64,000 nt of DNA, from NCBI GenBank assembly GCA_947034885.2, contig OX344750.2, forward strand, positions 1,674,001 through 1,738,000, in the 5' to 3' direction. This document shows, in pieces, positions 12,297-23,586 of the stretch. A program made the translations under genes and the position numbers. Numbering within the stretch: position 1 is the first letter of the stretch; every line of letters begins with the position of its first letter. The notes below the pieces were generated by a model. That model ran no database searches. It worked only from the letters and a program-made list of their open reading frames with translations, and had not been told where the DNA came from. Origin of the DNA: Thuidium tamariscinum. Taxonomy: Eukaryota > Streptophyta > Bryopsida > Hypnales > Thuidiaceae.

Positions 12297-13547
12297 ATCT
12301 TAGTGTGACGTAATAATAGTATGTAAGAAGTTGTAATTTCTAAAACTGCTTAGATGATGACACTGTGTATATGGAAGTGTCTACATAATGAATATAGAAG
12401 AGAAAATGAAAGTGTAATTTGAACACAGACGCGAAGAGCGCACTCACCGTTCATTCTAGAAGTCGTAAGTGGGTGAGGGCTTGTATCAATCAATGATGTA
12501 CAAAAATGTCTATTAACATTTTTTCAGCGTATACGTAACTACTATGCTCATAGCAGAGCAGAACGCTAAAAACGACAACGGGGTTCTGCCACAACATTAC
12601 TATGGCATATTGGCATTCAATAGGGAAAGTGAAGATGGATGACAAGTCATCTGAAGTGCTGGCAGCATTATTAGTTGCTGGTGGTCCCAACGTCTATGTG
12701 AGATTCTGTTGCTCCATGAGATTTGCTAATTAGAAGGTCACCCAATCATAAAACTAGGTAGTTTTGTAGATTCCAGCATTTTCCATCACATTTTTGAATT
12801 CACTGCAAAGAAGAATTGAACAACAACGGAGAACCTATGTACGTGCTTGCTCTGCTTGTCCAAAAGCGCACTCCTCCTTCAACGTCCTTGCTCCAAATTT
12901 GGATTTATGCTCTTGTACATCGTTGATTTGTACTGATTAGCACTCATGATTTCCGCTCTAACGCTCTTCTTGCTCATGACATATTGGGCACATGACAGCA
13001 GAGTCTTTGTTTGTACTCTATACCAATTTTTATCCCTCGTTATTACAACCAATAATTTACATTAAAGCCACCGCTATTGTATAATAATCTTTGCCACATC
13101 CCTATAAACAAGCAACAATATTGTAGTCCTCATATCTACAATTACACAAAATGTATTGCTTCCTTAATTCCGATGATACAATTGCCGTTGCCCACTCTAC
13201 ATTCACCAAGGCGTCTAAAAACAGTGCTACTAGAAGCTGCCTCCGCAGGTGCCATGAAGGATCAATTAATAACAACTTTAGCCAATGTGAAAGGCCCTCA
13301 CTATGTACTTTTATAATCACCATGTACTATTGTTGTTTGCCTCTGGTGCAAACGTACCATTAGTACAATAGATGGTGAGAGTAGAGGGCATTTACTATGT
13401 ACCTACAACCATAGGGACCTATCACTTTCCTTGAAGTATGATAGTAAAAACAAAGAATGGACTCTTGATTACATCAAAGCATGATAAGAATTGTTTTTTT
13501 AATTTCTTCAATGAATGGTTTAAGATCCACAATGGGTTCATTCCTAA
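12297..13547. other. Spacer, no gene recognised
   Basis: This is the sequence interrupted by the copia element. The short ORFs at 12490-12690 and 13077-13363 overlap on both strands and show no family motifs. It may include further Harbinger remains, but nothing identifies them. Confidence 0.4.
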
Positions 13548-14482
13548 TTAACCCCTAAAAAACCAAAGTGCCTTTTTTGGCAACATAGCAATTTTGGACA
13601 AGTATGTGTAATTAGAGATTTCAACATTTGGGGACCAAAATTTAATAGAAGGGGTGGACGAGGAATATCTTTAAAGCCCAATAATTTTTTTGAATTTTGA
13701 CTACATGGTTAAAAAGTTATTGCATGATATGTTGTTTCATTCTCAACTTGGGCAATTTGGGCAGACCAAAACAATTTCTTTTTTTGAAAATAAAAATTTG
13801 AAATTGGTTTTATAGATTTATATATATATGGAAAGCTTTGAATCATTCCATTTGGATTAATGAGTCAAAAGTTATGAAGAGTTTAGTTTGTGGGTAGTTA
13901 TGGATTCTCAACTCTATAATAAACTTTGAAGTCCTTTATTGTACTCCATTTTCAATATTTTTGAAAAAAAAGAAAAAAAAAAAGATGCAAATTGTTTATT
14001 ATAACATTTGAACCTTTGGGATTGGCAAGATTCAATTTCAAAAATAAATTCTTAACAATTTAGTATTTTGAATCACTCTCTAGTTCTTTCTACTTACTAT
14101 TTTTTTGTACATGTTGTACAATTCCAAATGATTTGAAAATTTTCAAGCATGTAGCCAACTTGAATTGAAGAATTAATATAAAGAATTACAACCATTTTGG
14201 ACATTTTTTCATACAAATGTGGTTGTCTGAAGTGCAGCTGCCCGGATTTTTGTAGTGGTAAAAAAAGGATTTTTGTAACTTCAAACACTAATAAATATCT
14301 TGCAATTTACATGGCTGAAATTTTTGAAATTTTTTCTACATATTCTGAAATTAGTGCACTAAGAGATCCTATGGTTATATTATTCCAAAAACGTTTTTCC
14401 CCTAAAATTTGGTAGCTATCCTAGAAATGACAGTTTTGGAGTGGTTTTGGTGGAAGCATAGTTGGGGTCCTTCAAGGATTAA
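13548..14482. mobile_element. Family II TTAA-type TIR element, copy 1
   Basis: It begins TTAACCCCTAAAA at 13548 and ends in a degenerate CCTTCAAGGATTAA. The interior matches copy 2 (15270-16220) over most of its length: GGAAAGCTTTGAATCA, GAGTCAAAAGTTATGAAG, then GTGAAGTGCAGCTGCCC-type words in the same order. It is non-coding. Confidence 0.7.
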
Positions 14483-14942
14483 GTGGATACATGTTTACTA
14501 ATTTTATTCAAAATAAGAATTGACAGTCTAACTACCTTCTTACAAATGTTAAAAAATATGAAATAATGATTGATTCAAGCATTCATTTCAGATTTAGAAA
14601 GGGCATCATTTTGAAACCATCTCAATTATTTTTCATATGTAGTAATGTTAGTTTTGAACAAAGCCATATTCTTTTTCAAACCAAACATGTGTGGATTTTG
14701 AAGGCCTACTAATCACAAATAAGGCCCTATGCAAGATTTTGTTTGAAAATTCATAAATAATTCATAATGCTTTAAAATTATAAAACAACTTATGTAAGAT
14801 TCCTCATCTATTTTTCTTTAATTGAAAAATGAGCTAAAAATATTTTCATATAAGAAAATACATAAAAAAAAGGTGAACCAGCCCTTAAATGAGCGGTCTG
14901 TAAGCCTCCTCCCTTAGTACCATGAAAAAACAATGTATACAT

Positions 14943-15209
14943 TTGAGTTATTTGTAAAGTACACTAAACTAGGGTTTTAACCCATGAGTTTTGTGAAAAA
15001 GCCGGTTGAGTTAAAAAAGTCAAAATAAAAGTGGATATGAAACTTATTTTTCCATCAAAATGGTGCTTAAAAAATTTTGGTCCCCACTTTTGAAGTCGTA
15101 TGACATAACTGGTATCTTGCAAAAAAGTTTGATGCTTCAACTATAGTTGCCTTCTCAACTTCAAAAAAAGTCATGTCCAAAGTGGGGGGGGACTTTACAA
15201 ATAACTCAA
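14943..15209. mobile_element. Short TIR element (MITE)
   Basis: TTGAGTTATTTGTAAAGT at 14943-14960 is perfectly inverted as ACTTTACAAATAACTCAA at 15192-15209. The 267-bp span has no coding potential. The target duplication is not clear. Confidence 0.65.
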
Positions 15210-15269
15210 TTACAATGCAAGTTTAGGTCTACATGGCTCAAGGCAATGCATAAAATTGTAGTGTATGTG

Positions 15270-16220
15270 TTAACCCCTAAAGTCGTGAACAACGTTTTCT
15301 GAGATTATAAATTTTTTGGGCAGCTCACTATGGTTGGAGATTTTTTTTTTCTTTGAAATTTTGATACAATGTGTGCCCAAGGAGTAGCTTTAAGGCCTGA
15401 CAATTTTCATAACTTTTGACTTCATGATTAAAAAGTAGTGGCAGGATATGTTATTTTCTTTACTCAACGGGTAGTCCGGGCAGCTGAAAAAACTTCTTCA
15501 AAAAAACTTCTTTTTAAAAAGTGAAATTTCAAATTGAATTTTTAGGTTTATACAGACATGGAAAGCTTTGAATCAATTCATTCCGATCAATGAGTCAAAA
15601 GTTATGAAGGTTTTGAGTTTGGGGTAGTTTGCGGCCAGTTACAGAATCTTTACAATACAAAAAAAGTTTGAAATTCTTTATTTAATTCAATTTTTCATAT
15701 TTTTGGAAAAAAATTAAAATAGAAGGTGTAGATTGTTTATTACAACATTTTGACCATTGGAATTGAAAATTTTCAATTCCGTGAATAAAATATTCACAAT
15801 TTAGTATTTTGGCTCATTTTTTACTTCTTTCTACTTACTTATTTTTTCCTATATGTTGTACAATTCCAAATGGTTTGAAATTTTTTGAAAATGTATCCGA
15901 CCTGCATTGAAGTATGAATTCAAAGAGTAGCTACCATTTTGAATTTTTTTTCACACAAATGTGACCTTGTGAAGTGCAGCTGCCCAGATTTTCGCAGGGA
16001 TAAAAAAACAATTTTTGTCAATTCAAATGCTTATATCTTGCAATCTACATGGTGGAAATTTCTGAAAATTTTCCCACATGTTTATAAACCACATTACTAC
16101 AAGATCCTACGATCACATGAGTCAAAAATGTGTTTTAAGAAAAAAATTTGCACTTGTATTAGAAATGGCAGTTTTGGAGCATTTTTGGTGAAAACATAGT
16201 CAAAAACCTTTAGGGGTTAA
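15270..16220. mobile_element. Family II TTAA-type TIR element, copy 2
   Basis: The best-preserved copy: TTAACCCCTAAAG at the left and CTTTAGGGGTTAA at the right, with TTAA at both edges (15270-15273, 16217-16220). Ends of the form TTAA-CCC(C)TA are characteristic of piggyBac-type elements; Kolobok elements also duplicate TTAA. There is no transposase, so it is non-autonomous. Confidence 0.8.
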
Positions 16221-17530
16221 CAAACATATAATACACACCATTCACAAGAAGTTTTAAAAGATGAAGAGCATGCCATGTCCAAGGTTCCTATTTTCAAATG
16301 CAATAGGATACTAAAGAACTTTGAACTAAGGCCAATATGATGCTTGTGACCTGCACATTAAAACAATACAACATCAATGAAGAAAGCACATATGAATCAC
16401 TAAAAAAAATTGCATACAAGAAGGAAACACACACAGATCACTGAAAAAAGAAATGCATACAAATGCTCAAATACAAATTTGAAATTTTTCAAGAAAATTT
16501 GAAAAAACTCCACCATTGTAAAGTGTAAACAAAAACCCTAACGTTGAGAAATTTTCATTGAACATCCAACCACCTACTCACCCCGCCACTCAATCACTAA
16601 CTAAACTAAAGTACCTAGCTAGAGTATCATTCATTCATCTTTATTTAAATCTATACAGCAGGCACATGGAATTCTAATCAACCCTTAATAAACCATAAAT
16701 TCTTACACCTTTGTGAATTCAATGTACAACTCATGGATTTGTACTATACTAAGTATATTATAGAAAGTTTAAGTTTTTAGAGGGGAATTTTGGTGGGCTA
16801 CTTTAGAAAAAAGAAATTGATAAAATTTAGTATTTTTGTATACCCTTCATTATTTATAAAGTTTAAAAGCCCATTATATAGATGCTAGTTTATTTTGAAT
16901 AATTGTATAAAGTTTAGGTTTAAGGCAATTAAAATTATCCTTCGTTAGTTTGCACATTGACATCAAAGAAATGGGGAGTGCACCCCGCAGGCTTAAAGGT
17001 CTTGCATGTGGTGTTAAGTTAATCTTGGTGGAAGCCATAGTTTTGTGGAAGAACCCAGAAAAAGATTTAGTATTTTTTTCTAATCTAAGCAATATCATAT
17101 TGACAATTTAGATGTAATGGTCTAGAGGTTGATGGTGAAGTTGACTAACTTCCCAATGTCTAAAACTTTTTGTATTTGAATGTATATTTGAGCAAATAGG
17201 AAAATCTTTCAACATATTGAACCCTTTCATTTTAGGGCTTGGTATGTTACAGTGAATCCTTGACCATCACATGATTGGTAGGTTGCCATATTTGAATCTT
17301 GTTAAGGATATAATAATTGTATGCTAATTGTCTTAATATTTAAAAATTTAGGATTTAAGTAAAAGAAAAATGTTAATTTTAAAATTTGAAACTAGTCATA
17401 CAACAACTTGAATGAAAAAAGTTAGAGTCAGTTGTAAAGTATGTGCAATACAAGACTAGGAGTTGAAGTTTGGGAAAATACAAGATAGAAATCTTTAGAG
17501 TACCAAAACTAAAGTCTTATAGAATTTAGT
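16221..17530. other. AT-rich spacer, no gene seen
   Basis: No coding or structured repeat is identified in this stretch. ORFs are short and lack motifs. Confidence 0.45.
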
Positions 17531-18395
17531 AGGATGATTGCAAGAAATACTTATTGATTTTGTTACATTTTCATGATTTTTTTGGGAGTACTTTCAGATT
17601 TGAAAAGTACTTTTCAAAAGATTTGAAAAATATTTAGTAATATTTGAAAATACTTGAAAGGTAAATGGAAAGTATTTGAGATCATTTAAACACATTTAAT
17701 ATACATTGTCTTCTTACATCATTAATTAAAAATAAAATTAATCTCACCATAGTTTTTGAAAAAAAAAATCATTTATAACTAATGTATACACCTTTAAGAC
17801 AAGGGAAACCACCAAAGGAAATGTATAGGAAAATTCTTGTAAGTATGAGAATTTGAAAATTGCCAAATCTCAAGAAAATACACGCTTTGATGTTTAAATT
17901 AGGAAAAAAATAGGTAAAAATTTAAAATAAAATAAAAATTGTTCATTTGCAACAACTTTATAGAGATGGCCATTCATCAAAAAACTCACCAAAATCATTC
18001 TTTACATGTTTCAAAATGCAAGCAAAAGAGGCTCACTTTGTTGAATTCTACACCACGTAAAAAAAAAAAATTGAAATCCTTACATAGCTACAATTCTACT
18101 AGAAGACCATGTCCACCAAATTTTAGCTGAAATTTTGTTTTTTGGGGTGCTAAATATTAAGTACTAAAAACCTTCAAATTTGCAAGTGTCACATGACATT
18201 GGGCTCTATTCTTAGATAGTTAATTATTTTTTTAAATTAACAAAAAAATCAAGCAATGTGTATAATAGTAATAAGTACCTTTCCAATAAATATTGAATCA
18301 TTTAGAGCCAAATCACAAAAGTTATTAATGGGCAAAAAAATGATCAATACACATCTTGTGTCACAAAATAGTACAAGAGTTTCTTGCAATCACCT
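17531..18395. mobile_element. Family I-related TIR element, diverged
   Basis: Left end AGGATGATTGCAAGAAATAC at 17531 and right end GTTTCTTGCAATCACCT at 18379-18395 are inverted to each other and match Family I termini. The interior shares only short words with the standard copies (CACAAAAGTTAT, then GGGCAAAAAA near the right end). No clear direct duplication is seen. Probably a diverged subfamily. Confidence 0.55.
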
Positions 18396-18489
18396 ACTAG
18401 GCTACTACCGTGTTTCTTTTCTACTATTCTTAATCAAACCTTTGTTAGACACGTGAACCACAACCACATGACAAACTTTTCAATTAATT

Positions 18490-18811
18490 CTATTAAGGTA
18501 GGAAGCTTGAATTCCGACCGGGCATTAAAAGCAAATATGTCTCAAAGGTATATTTTACTTTCTTCAATGTACCAAATCTCCACATTTTAGAAGGTCGTTG
18601 CTTTTGATGACTACAAATGATTACTTTTTTTCAACTTCAAAAATTTGTAACTAATTCAATAAAGATTTAAAAATATGAAATAGCTTAAATTAGATGCCTA
18701 TTCAACTTATCTTTCAAGGAAAATTTATTGAAAAATATTTCAAGATGTTCCACCTCTCCAAAATTCAGTTCCAATCCTTAGATGGCCAATTTATAGACCT
18801 CCTACCTTATG
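18490..18811. mobile_element. Family III CACTA-like MITE, degraded copy
   Basis: The right end GACCTCCTACCTTATGTG and left end AAGGTAGGAAGC are imperfect Family III termini. The interior shares CTTAGATGG, TTTCAAGGAAAATTTATTG and ATATGAAATAGCTTAAAT with other copies. Confidence 0.5.
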
Positions 18812-18908
18812 TGTTAAAAACTTTGAATTGACCTAAGCTATATAAGCACAAGAATCTAGTTGGTTTATTGAATACATAGTTTGATTTTGGAAAAGGAAAC
18901 TTGTAATA

Positions 18909-19240
18909 ACAAAGGAGGTCTATAAAATGCTCAGGCTCTAAAACCGCCTACCTCCTCAAATGTACTCTTTTTGTACATGTTGCTATTTCAACTTTAGAGA
19001 AATGTACAAACACCATACACTTGAGGAATGAGGAGGTGGACAGTTTCAGAGCCCTATGCCATTTCGACTTCAAAAATTCATAACTAATTTCACAAACCTC
19101 CAAAAAAGTATGAAATGACCTAAGTTGGATGGCAATTCTGTTTTTTCAAGGAAAACTTACTGAAAAACATTTCAAGAAGTTTCACCTCCCCCAAAGTCAG
19201 TTTCAGCTCTTAGATGGGCATTTTATGGACCTTCTCCCTT
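18909..19240. mobile_element. Family III CACTA-like MITE, degraded copy
   Basis: AAAGGAGGTCTATAAAATG at the left and TTATGGACCTTCTCCCTTCAT at the right are diverged, inverted Family III ends. A central CTCCTCAAATGTACTC is shared with the family. It abuts the 5' side of the RCC1 gene. Confidence 0.45.
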
Positions 19241-19244
19241 CATA

Positions 19245-19692
19245 TTGATCATCAACTGAGTGCATCGATGGCATCCTTGCAGCGCCTTGTTAGCGGCCCT
19301 TGTGGTCCCCGGGGGCGTCGGTCCGTCATGAAGTTCGTCCATCCGTCCCGCACGGGCCTGGCTGCGTCCCTCTCCGCCTTTCCGCTTCCGGTGGATGGAT
19401 GTAAGCTTAGATTGCAGACACTGGCACACCTCCACTCACGCAGACCACGGCAGCTTGCTCTCCATCGCCGGACTGTGGGCATCGTCAACGCAATCCCTGC
19501 TTACCTGCCAATTCCTCAACTTAATTCACTGGGTCGTTGCCGTCGCTCCCACATTCGCACACACGACGGCCTTGCTCGGGAATGGGCTCACGTTCGGCAC
19601 TTCTGGGCTGACGACGGTGGAGCTGGAAGTGGAAATGGGAGCAAGTAGGCAGTCGGAAGAGTGACGGCGCCCATGATAGGTTCACTGACGCT
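19245..19692. other. GC-rich 5' region of the RCC1 gene
   Basis: Composition changes abruptly to GC-rich from about 19260. It probably holds the promoter, leader and an unresolved first exon of the RCC1 gene. Overlapping ORFs in several frames (for example 19214-19648) have no family resemblance. The frame of the first recognisable RCC1 exon is open back to 19612 but has no ATG there. Confidence 0.45.
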
Positions 19693-22600
19693 GTGAACGA
19701 GTTTAGCGTGCAAGGGGGGAAAGTCTTCGTTGGTGCTGTTGGTTCGTGGGGAAGGGGGATGGCGGGGCGGGCGGTGGAGAATGCGTATGAAGGAGATCCC
19801 GGAGCGTCGACGGCGACGACGGTGGTGCAAGTGGCGGTCGGAGAGGCGCACACTCTGGTGCTCACAGGTGCGTCGTCGTCGTCGTCCTACCAGTACTACT
19901 CTATTTACGGCCTCCTTGCCATTTACACTGGAGCGGCCAACGTTCAGTTTCAGTGCGAGAGAGACGAGAGATTGGATCAATGCGGGTCCGTGAGTGCTTG
20001 TTTGGAACCGTGCCGTTAGTTTTGAATTTGACACAACGTTTGAGGTTGAATTCGGAGAACTTTCGGCCAGGTGGAGCTTGCTTCCCCTGTGTCAATAAGC
20101 CTGAGCTGTAAACTCTTGGAATCGTTAGACTGTTTCAGGAGATTTCTTTTAGGAAAGATTATTAGCAGTGACGTAGCTCTCGAATGGAAAACAGTTACCA
20201 GTCGCTGGGAAGCGAAAGATTTGGTCAATGCATGCCTGCAGATTTGCTCTGTCGGTGTCGAGTTTTGCACAGTGCGCTTGCCTGCTTATTTGGATCATTC
20301 TCAGCGTTTGAGAATGATATTATGTCGGGGGTGCAATGCTTGAATTGCGTTCCCGTTTGTAGCGAAGCCAGATGATCTGTAAAGTCATGAATATATCTGT
20401 GCTGTGGTCGCATTGATTTTCTAATTGTAAAAGTTGCGTCTTTGAGTGCAGCCAGCGGCAGTGTGTACACATGTGGCCGAGGTCAATTTGGTCGCATGGG
20501 CATGGGCGTGTTCCAAGACGAGCTTGTGCCAACCCAAGTAGAGATTATACCAATGGAAGTGGAGCTGGACGAAACGGGCCCGGACGCCCCGGAGAGCACT
20601 AGGGATTCAGACCGGGATCCAGCTGAGCGATCCCGGATTACCCAAATATCGGCAGGAGCGTATCATAGTCTGGCTCTGTCAGGTACCACGCTAATATCTT
20701 CCATCACCTTACTGTAGAACTCCGAGGGTCAACCAAATTTGCATTACACTACCATTCAATCTATGCATGCACACTCCGTAATCTATATTCAAAGCACAAT
20801 CAGTATTTGCTGAATTAAACTTGGTTTCTGACAAGTATGGTGATTCATTTGATCGAACAGGTGACGGGACAGTATGGTCATGGGGATTCAATGCCTGTAT
20901 CCTACTTGAAACGATCAATCCTCTCGTCAAAATTTTGGAATTGGTTGCAGTTGAAATCCTGTCATCATGATCTGGAAACGTCGAATTTGTTAAAGATGGC
21001 GAAAATTTGAGAATTTCACACTTTTTAGGCACCCGTCTGGAACCTCAGATCTCTACCGGTCTTTGTTTTGGGGACTTTGAATGTTACAATTATGGAGCTG
21101 TGAATCACACCAGTTTAACGAATTTGATCATTGCAAGAGTTGGTGGGAACGAGTTGATTATTAATTTGATTGGGATGTTAATGTCACTCCTTAATTAATA
21201 CATGGACGGTCAGCTGGGTCGCGACGGGGCCGCGTCGTACCCCGCACCGATCTCCTTTCGCCGTCCCAACAGCTTCTCCTTCGACGCCGGACGGAATAAC
21301 AACTTCCGGGGATCTCAGAGCACGGGCAGCAGCACGACTAAGGTACGTGCAGAAATTCTACCACCAACTTAATGGTAGCGCTACCATTTATTGCATGCAT
21401 GTTCGGGTGTGCGAGAATTGAGCGATGGTTGTCGATCGATCGGACTGCAGATGGTGGTGGTAGCAGCAGGCGGTATGATGTCTAGCGCCATCGACCAGGA
21501 CGGCGGGCTCTGGCTGTGGGGTGCAGTGCCGGAGCCCTCGGCCGGCGTGCAAATTACGGACTCCGACGCGTACCACAAATCCGACGCCTTCGAGCTAGCC
21601 AACATTGACAAGCCAGGCCGTGTGCTCGCACTTCGGGATCAGCGAGTGCAGCGAGTCGCATGTGGAAACGAGCACATTCTCGCAGTCGTCGAGGGTCGCA
21701 ACGGCCCCGGAGTCGAATGCTACGCGTGGGGAAGCAATTCATACGGGCAGCTGGGGCTCGGCGACTTCGAGGCGCGCGACATGCCCACGCTCATCACGGC
21801 CGTGCCCGCGATGGGCAGCACCACCATCGTGGACTTCGCATGCGGGGCTTTTCACAGTGTCGTCGTCACCACGAAAAGGGGTGGAGGCAAGGAGGCAGAG
21901 TTGGATTCTAGCTCCTCCATGGCAAGGAATAGGCAGGGACTGGGACATTCGATGGATGAGGTGACGCCCGAGGAGTCGCCGGCGTCGCCGCAAGCGCTGG
22001 CTCGAGAAAATCCTTACAATGGCCGGATGCAGAGTAACCATGGGACCGATGGAAGCTCTAGGGCGTACTCGCAGGGCTCCATGACGAGTTGGGCGGCAAG
22101 TCATGGCGGTAGGACGCCTGCGCGAGTGTCTGGCCGATTCTCGACGTGCTGGACGTTTGGGCAAGGCGATAATGGGCAATTGGGCCATGGCTCTTGCGCG
22201 ACATCGCACACACCCGCGGCTGTGGAGGCGCTGCCGACGGGCGAGAGGATTCTTGCTGCCGTCTGTGGTCTGTTCCACACCGCGGTCGTGACGGAATCCG
22301 GCGATGTTTGGGTGTGGGGGATGGAAGGCGGGTTGGGAATGTGCCCCGGGATTGGACCGCCGGGTTCTAGGAGTGGTGACGCGCTCAAGCCAGTGCGTGT
22401 GTTCGGGGAGTCGTCGGCGACGTGTAACCCGATCACGGGCGCCAAAGGGATCGCCTGCGGCGCCGCGCACACGGTAACGGTTTCCCACAGCGGGACGAAT
22501 CTCTGGGCTTGGGGGCGGGGTAAGAATGGAGTGCTGGGATTAGGCCATCCCTCTGATTGCTGGTTTCCGAGCCCCGTGGTGTGGCCGCCCGGGTCACAAT

Positions 22601-23586
22601 TCGAGTCTGACGGGGACACGTATCCCGACCTTTGGAAATCGCTCAGTCGCGCGTCGAGCCACGGTGGCTCACGCGGCCGCGGGGACGACATCCGCCCGTA
22701 CGTTCGCGACGCGGAGTCTGATTCCAAGGTTTCTCGCAGCAATTCATACGGTCGATTACCAGAGCAATATGTGGAAGATCGACCGTCGCGAGCTGGTTAC
22801 TCCAATATTCGCACAGGTTGGGAGTCCCCAGGTGGATCCAATCGGTCGTCGCGACGAGGAGAGCAATCAGGCCACCCTTTACGGCGAATGGGAGACCAAA
22901 CGCTGCAAGAGGACTCGCCAGGACGCGAGTCACGCGATCGAGGAATGTTGTCTCCAAGCAGATCTTCTCGACGCGGCGATCATTTCTGGCCCTCGGAGCT
23001 GGAGAATGCACGTCGCTCCTTCTCCGGGAGCGCATTGCAATCCGAAGACGTGGCAACTCTGAAAACTGAGCTCAGCGAGTGCCGTCGCTACGCCGAGAGC
23101 CTCCACGCAGCAGTGTACGGCGGAATTGAATCGTTCCCCCTCCCCCGCAGCAACTATCATGACCCCGGATCCAATGCGAGGAAAGGAATGTACGAAGTCT
23201 ACGGCAACGGCAATGGCAGCGCCGCCGCGGTGGCGTTGCAGACGTGGCAGCAGCGCATTGAGCAGGCCCCTGTGGAAGAGCTGGCAAAGCTGGAGCTGTT
23301 CTACAAAGGCATGCGCAATCGATTGAAGGACGTGCTGTTCCAGCGCAAGATGGAAGATTGGTACCGCCGCACCATTTCAGGGATCGCGGAGTCGTCGTAC
23401 CAGCAGGCCGAGCCTCCGCCGGTGCGGGATCCCTACTCAGCGCAGAGCACGCCCTACTTTGATGGGCCTGACGATCATGCGCTACGCATGTCGGGCATAC
23501 AAGGTGACCGCGGTGAGATGCCTCCGCAGGCTGCATTAGCGACTTCTCTGGCCGAATTGCGAATGCACTTGCTGCGGCACCGCTAG
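19693..23586 (+). CDS. RCC1-repeat (beta-propeller) protein
   Basis: Proposed exons: about 19693-19867, 20452-20682, 20861-20896, 21206-21342 and 21451-23586, with consistent phases, giving roughly 905 residues. RCC1 blades follow in order: VFVGAVGSWGRG...VGEAHTLVL; GSVYTCGRGQFGRMG...AGAYHSLALS; GTVWSWGFNA-YGQLG...; GGLWLWG...CGNEHILAV; CYAWGSNSYGQLGLGD...CGAFHSVVV; CWTFGQGDNGQLGHG...CGLFHTAVV; GDVWVWG...CGAAHTVTV; and a final LWAWGRGKNGVLGLG that closes a seven-blade propeller. A Ser/Arg-rich disordered stretch and a helical C-terminus (ATLKTELSECRRYAESLHA, EELAKLELFYKGMRNRLKD) follow. RCC1 propellers serve as exchange factors or protein-binding scaffolds. The partner is unknown, and neither true RCC1 nor UVR8 is indicated. 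The true start is unresolved: no in-frame ATG lies in the first exon. Nearly all antisense ORFs here are GC-driven shadows. Confidence 0.85.
20897..21205 (+). other. Candidate U12-type intron with GT-GG ends
   Basis: The donor GTATCCTA matches the minor-spliceosome 5' consensus (R)TATCCTT. CTCCTTAAT at 21187-21195 matches the U12 branch consensus TTCCTTRAY, and the branch A at 21194 lies 11 nt before the proposed 3' end. Splicing GCCT to ACGGTCAGCTGGG restores the RCC1 motif WGFNAYGQLG in frame. The nearest AG (in GTCAG) would put the downstream exon out of frame and meet a stop. The GT-GG terminus is therefore inferred from the reading frame, not observed in RNA. Confidence 0.6.

Noticed and set aside
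19214-20034. Overlapping ORFs on both strands before and around the first RCC1 exon
   Set aside because: No family resemblance; explained by GC-rich leader sequence. Only the plus frame with RCC1 motifs is supported.
21391-21450. Start of the RCC1 gene at the first ATG of its longest ORF
   Set aside because: A CTGCAG acceptor at 21450 and upstream exons carrying in-phase RCC1 blades show that this ORF start lies in an intron.
19693-23586. Assignment as the UV-B receptor UVR8
   Set aside because: The interrupted fourth blade, long Ser/Arg-rich tail and lack of an evident UVR8-type Trp cluster or C-terminal VP motif do not fit.
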